Origin: Nansenia antarctica
Lineage: Eukaryota > Chordata > Actinopteri > Argentiniformes > Microstomatidae
DNA: 64,000 nucleotides
Assembly: GCA_963989245.1 (NCBI GenBank)
Contig: OZ022342.1
Span: 71,297,301 to 71,361,300, forward strand
Reading direction: 5' to 3'
A program made the translations under genes and the position numbers. The notes beneath the pieces are model-generated. The model saw only the letters and a list, made by a program, of their open reading frames with translations, had not been told where the DNA came from and did no database searches. Position 1 is the first letter of the stretch; the number at the start of each line of letters is the position of its first letter. Shown here piece by piece: positions 42,776 to 55,808 of the stretch.

Positions 42776-43501
42776 AATGTGTGAGTGCATTTTTGTGTGT
42801 ATAACCATTTCTGTCCCAATTATGAGGGCTATTAAACTCAGTGATGTCAGAAGACATTGACACTGAGGCGCAATAGTAAGAGAATGAAAATGAGGAGCTA
42901 AACCAATATAATGAATGAATGAATGAATGGTCTTTATTGTCATTGATATAGTACAGGTACCATACAACGAAATTTGGGAGGGGGGGCTCCCCTGGTGCTA
43001 GGAAAAAAAACTAAAAACAAGAAGGGAAAAGAGCTGGTTTACATAAATAAAGGCTATGTACACTATCCACTATATGAATGAATGAATGAATGGTCTTTAT
43101 TGTCATTGATATAGTTCAGGTACCAAACAACGAAATTTGGGAGGGGGGGCTCCCCTGGTGCTAGGAAAAAAAAACTAAAAACAAGAAGGGAAAAGAGCTG
43201 GTTTACATAAATAAAGGCTATGTACACTATCCACTATACTATACTATACAAATAAAACACTGTGCTGTACTCTATGCTATGCTATACCTATTCTAACATT
43301 TCCTATCTCTGAACCTTATGTACCCGAGGGTTGTCATATTGCACATAGTGTTATTGCACATTCATTTAAAGTGTCGCAGTTTGCAGGTTTGAAATGTTCA
43401 CAGTTGTGTTTCAGTATTGCACTTGATTTCAATCTAGTAGCTGCCATCAAATTGTCTAGATTGTCCAGGGCCTAGAACCTAGGTCTTTGCTGTGTTCAGG
43501 G

Positions 43502-44277
43502 CAGTGGCGGACTGGCCACCGGGCAAGCCTGGCAAATGCCAGGAGGGCCGCGAGACTCTGGGCCGCTCAGAATGTATTATATAAAAAATATATATATATT
43601 TGTAATTTTGTCTCTGGTGATTTTCATTGAAAATAACTTATTTCAGCAGACCGCGGCCCAAAACATTTTATATCGGCGGGCCATCCACGCAGTTCTGCAT
43701 CACGGATGCCCAGGGCCCTAAACCAATAGGAGCAGAGCTTTAGGTAGCGGGGTAAACCAATAGGAGCAGAGCTTTAGGTAGCGGGGTAAACCAATAGGAG
43801 CAGAGCTCCCCTATGGGGCGGAGCTCCACTCATAGAACAGGAGTATACCTCCATAACTATCGTAGTCAGCTCTGTATCGCCAGTGGACACGCACCTCATG
43901 TCATCATTCCGTTTATAACAGCAGTTAACGTTACACTGCTTTCATTTTCAGAATGGGGGAATTTGATGAGAGCGATGCAGTTAATGTGCAACAACTGGAT
44001 GCAGGGAGCAAGTGTGGTTGGAAGTAGGAATGCACCGAAATTCGCATGTAATGGGCCGAAAATAGCACAAAAAAGTACATTCGGTGTGAAAAGGCTATTG
44101 AAAGAGATATTGACTGATGACTGCCTACTGATAATACATATAATTACAGCAAACATGTCGGTAGTTTGGCATCTGTCCTCTGACTGATGTTAACAATCCG
44201 TGTTGCGTGTTGCGTTTGGAAATAGGGCTGTTGCGTCGCAAATGCCAGGGCTGTTTTTGGTTCCCAGTCCGCCCCTG
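43502..44277. mobile_element. hAT-type DNA transposon, non-autonomous, with 8-bp target duplication
   Basis: Ends CAGTGGCGGACTGG and CCAGTCCGCCCCTG (one mismatch as inverted repeats). GTTCAGGG flanks both sides (43494-43501 and 44278-44285) and occurs once at the matching site of the other LINE copy (12.86 kb). The interior has three 34-bp repeats with AAACCAATAGGAGCAGAGCT (43720-43807) and no intact transposase. Confidence 0.95.
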
Positions 44278-44320
44278 GTTCAGGGCCTGAATGGCCCTGG
44301 GGTAGAAGCTGAGCTTCAGT

Positions 44321-45805
44321 CTATTTGTCCTTGCGAACATGGTCCTGAACCGCCTGTCCGAGGGCAGCCGAACAAAGTGTTCGTTCCCAGGGTGGGATGG
44401 GTCTCTGGAGATCTTGGAGGCCTTCCTGACTGAGGCAGCGTGTGTTGTACAGCTCTTCCAGAGAGGGGAGAGGGGCGCCGGTGATCTTCTGGGCCGATCT
44501 CACGACTCTCTGTAGCGCTTTCCTCTCTGCGGCTGTGCAGCTGGAGAACCACACGCAGATGCAGTAGGTGAGGATGCTCTCCACTGCGCAGAGGTAGAAG
44601 GTCACAAGCAGCTCCTGTCTGATGTGGTATTTCCTGAGGACTCTCAGGAAGAAGAGCCGCTGTTGTGCCTTCTTGATGATGGCTGCTGTGCTGGTCTTCC
44701 AGGACAGGTCATCCTGTATGTGCACCCCCAGGAATCGGAGGGTTGAGACTCTCTCCACGCTCCCTCCATCGACGAGCAGGGGCTGGACCTCAGATTTTTT
44801 CCTCCTGAAGTCCACGATGATTTCCTGGGTCTTTGACTGGTTCAGCAGCAGGTTGTTAACCTTGCACAGCTTGCCCAGCTGCTCCACCTCATCCCTGTAC
44901 GCCGCCTCGTCCCCCCCCGAGATGCAGCCCACCACGGTGGTGTCGTCTGCAAACTTTACGATGGAGTTGCTGGGGTGGACGGGGGTGAAGTCGTAGGTGT
45001 AGAGGTTGTAGAGGATGGGGCTTAGCACGCAGCCCTGGGGGGACCCAGTGCTGAGTCTGAGGGCTGTGGAGGTGTGGGAGCCCACCCGCACCCTCTGGGG
45101 GCGGTCAGACAGGAAGTCCTTGATCCATGCACAGATAGAGTGTGATAGTCCCAGGTCTAGTAGTTTGGTCACTAGCCTGTCTGGAAGGATGGTGTTGAAG
45201 GCAGAGCTGAAGTCCACAAAGAGCAGTCTCGCGTAGCTGTTCCCCCTCTCCAGGTGGGATAGAGTGGAGTGGAGAGTCGTCGCGATGGCGTCCTCTGTGG
45301 ACCTGTGGGCTCTGTAGGCGAACTGGTATGGATCCAGGTTGGGCGGGAGGCGTGTGACTATGTGGGCCCGGACTAGTTTCTCGAAGCACTTCATGATGAT
45401 TGGTGTGAGTGCCACCGGGCGGTAATCGTTTAGGCAGCTCACCGTGCTTTTCTTCGGGACTGGGATGATAGTTGAGGTTTTCAGGCAGGGTGGGATGTTG
45501 GCCTGGGACAGGGACTGGTTGAAGATGTTGGTGAAAACCCCGGCCAGCTGGTCGGCGCAGTCCCTCAGCACCCGTCCCAGGACGCCATCCGGCCCTGAGG
45601 CTTTTCTGGGGTCCACCGCCTTCAGCACGCGTCTCACTTCATGCTCTGTGAGGGTGAGGCTGCTGAGAGCTGGAGAGAGTGGTGTTTGTGTTGTGGTTAC
45701 CTCCGTTCGCCCCTCGTCGAACCGGGCGTAGAAGGAGTTCAGCTTTTCCGCCAGCAGGGGGTCGTCCTCCGCGGCTGTGAGCCTGTTGGCTCTGAAGTTT
45801 GTCAT
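44321..45805 (-). pseudogene. LINE ORF2 fragment (RT domain), copy 2
   Basis: Encodes the same RT blocks as copy 1 (LLFVDFSSAFNTI, STGSPQGCVLSPILYNLYTY, FADDTTVVG) and retains VQPLLVDGGSVERVSTLRFL, lost by frameshift in copy 1. Four extra bases near 44428 shift the frame after LYNTRCL. No endonuclease domain. Confidence 0.9.
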
Positions 45806-45855
45806 ATGGTTTACGTTTATAAGCAAATAAACCAACTATGGTCAATCAAACGGCT
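45806..45855. other. Junction between LINE 5' end and telomere-like block
   Basis: Fifty bases of AT-rich unique sequence separate the truncated LINE from the repeat array. Confidence 0.5.
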
Positions 45856-46820
45856 TCCTAACCTAACCCTAACCCTTCCTAACCTAACTCTTCATAACCT
45901 AGCCTAACCCTAAGCCTAACCCTTCCTAACCTAACCCTTCCTAACCTAACCCTTCCTAACCTAACCCTAACACTACCTAACCTAACCCTAACCCTTCATA
46001 ACCTAACCCTTCCTAACCCAACCCTAACCCTTCCTAACCTAACCCTTCCTAACCTAACCCTAACCCTTCCTAACCTAACCCTAACACTACCTAACCTAAC
46101 CCTTCCTAACCTAACCCTATCCCTTTCTAACCTAACCCTTCCTAACCTAACCCTTCCTAACCCAACCTAACCCTTCCTAACCTAACCCTAACACTACCTA
46201 ACCTAACCCTTCCTAACCTAACCCTTCCTAACCTAACCCTAACCCTTCCTAACCTAACCCTTCCTAACCTAACCCTTCCTAACCCAACCTAACCCTTCCT
46301 AACCTAACCCTTCCTAACCTAACCCTTCCTAACCTAACCCTTCCTAACCTAACCTAACCCTTCCTAACCTAACCCTTCCTAACCCAACCTAACCCTTCCT
46401 AACCTAACCCTAACCCTTCCTAACCTAACCTAACCCTTCCTAACCCAACCCTTCCTAACCTAACCCTTCCTAACCTAACCCTTCCTAACCTAACCTAACC
46501 CTTCCTAACCTAACCCTTCCTAACCCAACCTAACCCTTCCTAACCTAACCCTAACCCTTCCTAACCTAACCTAACCCTTCCTAACCCTAACCCTTCATAA
46601 CCTAACCCTAACCCTTCATAACCTAATCCTAACCCTTCCTAACCTAACCCTAACCCTTCATAACCTAACCCTTCCTAACCTAACTCTTCACAACCTAACC
46701 CTAACCCTTCATAACCTAATCCTAACCCTTCCTAACCTAACCCTAAACCTTCATAACCTAATCCTAACCGAACCCTTCCTAACCCTAAGCCTTCCTAACC
46801 TAACCCCAACCTAACCCTTT
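45856..46820 (+). repeat. Telomere-like interstitial array
   Basis: Units CCTAACCTAACCCTT (15 bp) mixed with true CCCTAA, CCCTAACCCTTCATAA and ACTACCTAACC variants. The C-rich strand is on plus. It resumes after a SINE at 47081-47097. Confidence 0.93.
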
Positions 46821-47080
46821 GGGCGGCTGTGGCGCAGGAGGTAGAGCCACCATCTAATGATCGCAAGGTTGGCAGATCGGCGGTTCGAGCCCCGGCTGGC
46901 CACATGTCAAAGTGTCCTTGGGCAAGACACTGAACCCCAAATTGCTCCCAGTGAGCGGGGCCGGCGCCTCGCATGGCAGCTTGCCGCCATCGGTGTGTGA
47001 ACGTGTGTGTGAATGGGTGAATGAGAGGCCGTTGTAAAGCGCTTTGGATAAAGGCGCTATATAAGTGCAGTCCATCCATT
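46821..47080 (+). mobile_element. tRNA-derived SINE (family D), full length
   Basis: A box TGGCGCAGGAG (46830-46840), B box GGTTCGAGCCC (46882-46892), a body with CCTTGGGCAAGACACTGAAC, and an L2-like tail AAAGCGCTTTGGATAAAGGC, GCTATATAAGTGCAGTCCAT. Inserted in the telomere-like array, with CTAACCC repeat on both sides. Confidence 0.85.
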
Positions 47081-47234
47081 TAACCCTAACCCTAAACCCC
47101 ATAAATAACATGTAGGCCTAAATGGCTCTCATGATCTTACAAACTTACAAACATCCAAAGGCCAACAGAGGAGAGTTACAGATACAGCACATCCTCCATT
47201 CTCTGGTTCCCTCTAACTGATCAACGTCAGCCAA

Positions 47235-48175
47235 CAGCCTCACATCCAGTCACACCGCTCCTCATTCCCTTTCCGTGCATTACAGTGAGTCCGTCCTCCG
47301 ATCTCTACAGTACCTGCCTCTACCATCCAGCCTCCACATGAGCGTCTCTCTGGCTCTGCTCTCCACAGCTGGCAGCATCCAGCAGCGTCCTGCAGCCAGG
47401 CAGCGTTAAGCTGCGTGCACACAGGGCCATTGCGTTGCACCGGAAGTCATTCATCTCAATGGGGCCGTTGCGTTGAGCAGTTGCCTTGCTCTGCATTGCG
47501 TTTCTTGACCATCAGGGTGCGGCAATCAGTCAAAAAAATTCAGCTTTTTGTAGTAGTTTCTTGCCCAGAGCTCTCGCCTCAAATTTTAAATCCTCAATTT
47601 TGGCCGCCATTGGCTAAAATCTGTAATTTGGCTCTACAAGTGTTAATGTCATTTTATGAAGTTTTTATATGTTTTCAGGCGAGAAAGTAACCATATATAT
47701 TCACAAAATGTGTCCAGTTTATCAAAATAACCCGTTTATATATCTGATCTGCCGTTTTTTCCCCCACTTCTGTGGGAAACTTCGCTAGCAACACGAGTAG
47801 AGCTTTGCATCTGCATCGCACGTTGAAGTACGTCAAGTCCATCCCACCAGGTTGCGCCAGAACGGTGGGTCACGGTCCGCGGTGTGCACGCGGCGTTACA
47901 GTGGCCCTCAGCCCCCCAGAGTAAGTAGGATGGACACTAACAGATTGCATCGCAGCCATTTTACCCACAACTCCCAGGTTTAAGGGCTGGGTGCCTGTGT
48001 CCCACTCTGAGACACTTAGGAGGCCCAGCAGAAGACGCGTGCTGCGGGCTTCACTACATCTAGCACATGTCAGAGACAGAGAGAGAGTAATCAGGAGACA
48101 TACAGGAGGCTACTATATAGGGCTATACACTATACTATAAACTATACTAACTCTAACTACAGATTGCACTGGGAA
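47235..48175 (-). repeat. Paralogous segment, copy 2 (inverted relative to 39529-40000)
   Basis: Reverse complement of copy 1, with a fold-back repeat remnant at 47250-47340 and a 485-bp insertion. Confidence 0.88.
47409..47893. mobile_element. 485-bp MITE-like insertion, CGTTA duplication
   Basis: Copy 1 has an uninterrupted CAGGCAGCGTTACAG (as complement). Here CGTTA occurs on both sides (47404-47408, 47894-47898) of an insert with ends CTGCGTGCACAC and GTGTGCACGCGG (11 of 12 complementary). No ORF of note. Confidence 0.85.
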
Positions 48176-48180
48176 AATCA

Positions 48181-48306
48181 TGGAGAGAGAGAGAGAGAGA
48201 AAGAGAGATTGAGAGAGAGACAGAGAGAGGGAGAGAACAGAGAGGGAGAGATTGAGAGAGACAGAGAGAGAGAGAGAGTGAGAGAGAGACAGTGAGAGAG
48301 AGATTG
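48181..48306 (+). repeat. (GA)n array
   Basis: GAGA repeats with GATT and GACA interruptions, adjoining the LINE tail. Confidence 0.9.
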
Positions 48307-50380
<2,074 letters not shown>

Positions 50381-50807
50381 TAGGTGAATAAATCAGAAGA
50401 TTGGCTTCGGATAATTCGGCTTTATTGCATTAGGGGTGGATTCTACCAGCAGTTATTCCCAGAGTCGCACATTGCGTCTCCCAGCGCCGCTCGAACCAGC
50501 GGTCAAGACGTGCGCATTTTTTCTTTTTCCACGGGCGCATTGGATAGCCTACTACCCTACCTGTCGTACCAGCGATGGCAGTCAGCTCCCGGACATACGT
50601 TACCTTTCAGCACCAACACTGAGGAGATACAAGATTTGCCTCCTTGCATGGAACATAATCATCGTTTTTAATTGTTGAAACGGAGGAGAGAAGTTGCGCG
50701 TAAACTTGTGGCAGCTTCCCGCGGGAGCGTCGGCACAGTGAACGGAGCTGTCTCGCCGTTCCTTCCTTTCCGTGCGTCGGGAACTTTTGGAAGCGTCGGG
50801 AGGAAAG
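50381..50807 (+). promoter_or_regulatory. Probable promoter/5' UTR of the exon at 50808
   Basis: GC content rises, with CpG sites (CCGCGGGAGCGTCGGC, TGCGTCGGGAACTTTTGG). No clear TATA box. Inferred from position before a good start codon and donor. Confidence 0.4.
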
Positions 50808-50859
50808 ATGACTCTCCTCTACGCGATGGGGTTCGCAGTGTTCGTGTGTTCGTTCCGAG
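50808..50859 (+). CDS. Candidate first coding exon encoding a signal peptide (gene unidentified)
   Basis: GGAAAGATGA gives a purine at -3. The 17 codons read MTLLYAMGFAVFVCSFR, a short hydrophobic stretch like a secretory signal, followed by the first base of the next codon and a strong donor CGAG|GTGAGA. A phase-1 first exon of this size is typical of secreted and cell-adhesion proteins. I see no convincing second exon before 64000, so intron 1 would exceed 13 kb. The gene cannot be named from 17 residues. Confidence 0.5.
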
Positions 50860-51481
50860 GTGAGACATGCACACATCATATCGAAATCTGCCTCTTTCTC
50901 GGTTCGGCAGGTCCATTGTTGTCCAACGAAAACCATACCAACGAAAAACCCATTTTAAATAGTTCATTTTTATGGTAATAACGTTGGAGAAATGATGAAT
51001 CAACTTCATCTACATTTTGTTCAGTAGCTGCTTTTTCAGATACTGTATGATTTAAACATGAAGCATATGAACAGGGCTGAACATAGATATGGGTGGAAAG
51101 GAATATGTGAAATGATATCCATCCCTATCTTTTTTGCTGAAAAGATGGATGGCTGAGTAGCTAATAATGTGCAATAGGAGTGGTAAGAATGACCAGAGAG
51201 AAAAAAAGAAAAAAAGGAACGAGAATATTCCAGACTGAATATTATGTTTAATATTGAATATTATATATAAAAGACCAAGAACTGGGATGTAAGCATGAGA
51301 ACAGCAGTATTAGAGGAGTGTGGGTGTTATAGTGGATCTGTTGACTAGCACAAAGGACATTATGCTGAGTTCCAGTCAGCTTGTTGAAGGTGGCACTCAG
51401 CACCAGACTCCCGGTCAGCTTGTGTGAATAGATGCTGTGCTGAGAGAGGGAGCCTGTTGGCCAAAGTCTGCAGTTGTGAAG

Positions 51482-51487
<6 letters not shown>
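50860..51487. other. Putative intron start, no feature seen
   Basis: AT-rich unique sequence after the donor at 50860. Confidence 0.4.
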
Positions 51488-51522
<35 letters not shown>

Positions 51523-51725
51523 GCGTGCGCGTGCGCGTGCGAGGCGCGTGCATGTCCGTGTGCATATGCGTGTGTGTGTGCATATGCGTGCGTGTGTGTG
51601 TGCATATGCGTGTGTGTATGCATGTGTGCATGCTTTCGCGAGCACATCGCATACTGTATGTGTATGCATGTGTGCATACATGCTTTCGCGAGCGCATCGC
51701 ATACATACTGTATGCGTGCATGCAT
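51485..51725 (+). repeat. (GT)n/(GC)n array with a 60-bp CTTTCGCGAGC duplication
   Basis: GT repeats grade into TGCATATGCGTG units. CATGCTTTCGCGAGCACATC and CATGCTTTCGCGAGCGCATC are two copies about 50 bp apart. Confidence 0.9.
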
Positions 51726-52018
51726 GTGGTTAGAGAAATCTAGGGCCAAAAGCGTCCATCAGTCAACTCACTTATACTAGTCTATTATGGAGGTGAATAC
51801 AAGCATCTGTCAATACCTTGAAACTGGCCGTTCTCCCGGGCTTTGGCAATGGCAGCACTGAGAAAAAGGCTGAATTGATTCCATTCTGGCTGCCTGTCTG
51901 CCTCCTGGTAAGAAGACCCTCTGGGGATGTCTTAGCTCCATGCAGCAGCCCTGCTGCCTGCTGTTTCTGGAGGGGTAGGGGAGGGGTAGGGGACGGCAGG
52001 GCTGGGTGCTGTGTGGTC
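51726..52018. other. No gene seen
   Basis: Unique sequence between two simple arrays. Confidence 0.4.
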
Positions 52019-52027
52019 TCTCTCTCT

Positions 52028-52096
<69 letters not shown>
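52019..52096 (+). repeat. (CT)n microsatellite
   Basis: About 35 CT units. Confidence 0.95.
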
Positions 52097-52099
<3 letters not shown>

Positions 52100-52179
52100 A
52101 ACTAGAACCTTCCACAGCATGATGGTATTGTGCACGCAAGCACTCATGCACTCACGCACGGACGGACGGAAGCACACAC

Positions 52180-52374
52180 CCTCTGGCACACACACACACA
52201 CACGCATACATACCCTCTCTCTCACATACACACACACACACCCTCTCTCTCACATACACACACACACACCCTCTCTCTCTCTCGCACACATACACACACA
52301 CACACATACACGCATGCACGCACACGTACACACGCACACACCTTCTGGCACACACACACCCTCTCTCTCGCACT

Positions 52375-52405
<31 letters not shown>

Positions 52406-52450
52406 ACACCCTCTCTCACTCACACACACACCCACCCTCTCTCACTCACA

Positions 52451-52529
<79 letters not shown>

Positions 52530-52542
52530 CCACCCTCTCTCA

Positions 52543-52586
<44 letters not shown>

Positions 52587-52604
52587 CTCTCACTCTCACT
52601 CTCA

Positions 52605-52688
<84 letters not shown>
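52180..52688 (+). repeat. Compound (CA)n with ACCCTCTCTCT blocks
   Basis: CA runs alternate with CCCTCTCTCACT; the final run (52606-52688) is about 42 CA units. Long frames here on both strands are artefacts. Confidence 0.95.
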
Positions 52689-52690
<2 letters not shown>

Positions 52691-53613
52691 GAAGGAGTGC
52701 AGAGGGGATCAGAGGCCAGCCCTGTAAGCCTTGATGTACTGCAGCTGTACTTGTTATCGGCCCTGTCGGTGTGGGAGCTCCAGCAGGACAGTATGGAGAC
52801 GCTCGCCTTGTACACACACACACACACACACGCTTTGTACAGCGTCAGACAAACAGCAGCGGGCCAAGACCGGGTGTCCGTTTATAAGGATCGTAACAAA
52901 GAAACACAGGTCATAAATCGGAGGCCATCTTCAGAGAGGTTGAGTGCATTCAATCTGATTGGCCTGCCCCCTCTTGAAATCAATGCTGATTGGACAAGCA
53001 GTGTTTCCTGACGCTGCTTGTGTAATTCTTTCGGTTTCACAGCGTTATGCTTAGGCTGATTGTTAGTACAGGAAACGAGACCGGGGCTTTTGAAAACACC
53101 ATCTATTTTTTACTGTTAATGTGATTGACCTTTTAGATGGCGAGGTTCACCTCAGGAGAGGGAGAGCTTGAGAGCGACGGGGGGGAAATTGGACGGCCGG
53201 GTAGAGAGACGGCAATGACGCAGTAATGAGTGCCAGCATCGAAAACACACACGCACACACACACAGCTATGAGATGTGATTTTCAGAGTGGCCTGCGTAG
53301 AGTGGGGCTGGCTGCCTCTGTTTCCCCTCTCTGATAAGGTGCAGCAGCTGCCAACGTCCAGATGAACCAACAGGTCAGGGATCAGTCGGTAACACTCAAT
53401 ATTATGTTGCACTTAAACCTGTGACACTGTAATTACTGTTGTACCAATTACACTGTCGTTATTCCACTTGGAACGCAACCGATGGTCTATCTGACATAAG
53501 CATAATATAGTACAATACTGTGTTGATCCTAATGCTAAACCCTGCCAGCCAGTCACCAAGTTAATACGTTCGTGGGGATCTGCCAACTGGATGTCGCTAG
53601 TTTGAGTCATGCT
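52689..53613. other. No gene seen; short CA tracts
   Basis: Unique sequence. I found no exon with splice sites that I trust. Confidence 0.4.
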
Positions 53614-53702
53614 GGGGACGCACGTTTTTTTGTTCTTGCCAATTGTTTCTCAGTCGGGGGGACTGCGAAACAATTGGCAAGAACAAAAATACGTGTGTCC
53701 CC
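53614..53702. repeat. Near-perfect hairpin, 42-bp arms, 5-nt loop
   Basis: Arms 53614-53655 and 53661-53702 match at 39 of 42 positions around a GGGGG loop; the inner part TTTTTGTTCTTGCCAATTG/TTTC is perfect. Just outside, GTGTGTCCCCCCTCCCCGA is repeated. Confidence 0.95.
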
Positions 53703-54475
53703 CCTCCCCGAAAAGAATGTGTGTCCCCCCTCCCCGACCACTGTGGTCAATCCAATTTAGCCTTTGCACTACTGCTAGTTGCCCACACCCCTGGTCAATT
53801 TGAACACTCTGGTTGCACTACTGCTGTTTACTATACTACCTTTGCACATACCAAATTTGTTTTGGTCAAACGCTGTCATAGCCGGATAATCCGTGCACAT
53901 AGACCGTACTTCCTAGGTCTGCAGAAACGAAACGACCCCCCCCCCCCCCCCCCAGAACACATTCCGTTGGGAGTCGAAATCACGATTGCAAATAATTAAA
54001 AAATATTTTTCGACGGTCATGTCACAAGCGGCAGAAACCTTGTCATTCACTTTTTCCTATAGACACAAAAGCCTGAATCCACAGAGACGAAAGAGAGCTG
54101 TGCCTTAGAGGTAGCGGGGAAGGGAGAGGGGTCGGCGTGCGTTTGCAGGCACTGGGATGAAACAAGGACCGCCGCTTCCTGCCTGAGCTCTGGGAGTACG
54201 GATGGGAGCGCTGGGAATTCCGTGCTCATCTTTGACGGATGGAGATTGAAACTTCACACTGCTTCACACACTCTCATCTCGGTGGGCAAACAACATCAGA
54301 GTCGACGTGCCTGGGGGGACTCTTCCTGGGAGGACATTACAATAGCTAATAGAGCATTCATTGGTTAAAGGACTTGGCACACCATCACAACCCAAAGACC
54401 ACCCAATCAGGGCTGAGAGATCATGCATACATATCCGAACACACACATTATGCACCCCCCCCCCCACACACACAT
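53703..54475. other. No gene seen
   Basis: Includes TTTGCACTACTGCT duplications (53762-53825) and a C run (53937-53954). No coding signal I trust. Confidence 0.4.
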
Positions 54476-54487
54476 GTAGGAAAGTGC

Positions 54488-54489
<2 letters not shown>

Positions 54490-54532
<43 letters not shown>
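54490..54532 (+). repeat. (CA)n microsatellite
   Basis: About 21 CA units. Confidence 0.95.
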
Positions 54533-54880
54533 CCAGCAAAGCGCGACAGCGGGATCACACATCTTTCCCGTCCTCCGCTTGCAGCTCCAGATCCCTGAAG
54601 GGTCACCTGCTCTTTTCCCCCTCCTTCCTGTCTTCCGTGATTGAAGCCTCCGCCGGCTCCTCCCCCTCACTCTGTTTGACTTTAACTGAAACGTGGCAGT
54701 TTGTTCCTCTGAGCCCAGGGAAGGCTTCTGTTTTCTCTTCCCAGCCAAACTCAAACACAAACCAGCGTGTGGGTAAACAGGTCCCCGCGGTGCGCTTCCA
54801 CGGCACGTCAGAAGCATCCGGATAATTAGGCACTCCCGGTGACTTCTCTGTGGTATACGTACGGGAAGCTGTCTTATCCT

Positions 54881-54929
54881 CCACGGGAGGTTGGCGGAGG
54901 GAGAGACAACCTCCGCCAGCCTCCCGCGG
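54881..54929. repeat. Short hairpin, 20-bp arms
   Basis: CCACGGGAGGTTGGCGGAGG and CCTCCGCCAGCCTCCCGCGG pair at 18 of 20 positions around a 9-nt loop. Confidence 0.8.
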
Positions 54930-55808
54930 TATCGACACAAGAGGAGGAAGGATGTTATCGCCAAGCCTCATCCGTTTGTCTCAATAAGATACGGTGATTG
55001 ATAATAGAGAATGATTTGTCTCTTTCTGTGGAGAAGCAGCAGCAGTAGTGAGGGTTACACTTTCACCCTGATTGTCTCGGCGGATCGATATCCCAACGGG
55101 TTCATCAAATGTTAAAGGCTAACAGGAAAACAACAACCTGAAAAAGTTTCGACTTAACGAGAGAAATAGAACCCACACTCTCTCTGCAGCATTTTTCAAG
55201 AGCGGAGAGAGAGGGAAAATGGGAGGTTGGACAGGTGAAATTCTTATTTCGAAACCTGACAGGGGCTGCAGCCACAAAAAAAATAAACTGACGGAGAGAA
55301 ACTATTCCACACTTTTTAAAAATGGGATTCCCAAACCACGACCGCAATTCCCTAACCAATTTTCAGCAACGCTGCCTCAAGAAGTGCAGTAAACATTGCT
55401 GAGGGAACCCTCCACCAATAAGAAAACAGCATTAGGGACCAACACCATAACCTCCATAGGTGTTTAGCCGCTGACAGTACTCTAAAACCAACCAGCTGAA
55501 GCTCCTATAGCGTCTGGAGGCAGAGATACAGAGGAATGCTGCATATTAATGTGAAGCCCTTTTGAGAACCTTTTGAGAAGCAAATCCAATGAATCGTTAT
55601 CCTGCAGTTTGCCTACCGCCTAACATACTCTCTATATGGCCAACTGTGTATGCCCAATAAGGAAATGTACGGTCCTGAGCTTAGCAGGCTGCTCTTCCCC
55701 ATTAAGAGATAGAAACCAACCCCACAGACACTACGCTTTTTGGAATCAACCAAAAACAGTTCTTCATATCGATTTTACTAATCGGGGGAACCCTATCACT
55801 CTGGGCAT
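54930..55808. other. No gene seen
   Basis: Unique sequence up to the 33-bp array. Confidence 0.4.

Larger units (their letters stand above)
42911..45805 (-). mobile_element. 5'-truncated LINE, same family as 12.4 kb, copy 2, with hAT insertion
   Basis: On the minus strand the ORF2 (45805-44321) is followed by 3' UTR and (ATTC)n tail. The last 165 bp are present twice in tandem (43075-43240 and 42911-43074). A hAT element sits at 43502-44277. The 5' end is truncated just before MTNFRANRL. Confidence 0.9.

Noticed and set aside
45856..46820. True chromosome end
   Set aside because: The array is imperfect, internal and flanked by other DNA on both sides.
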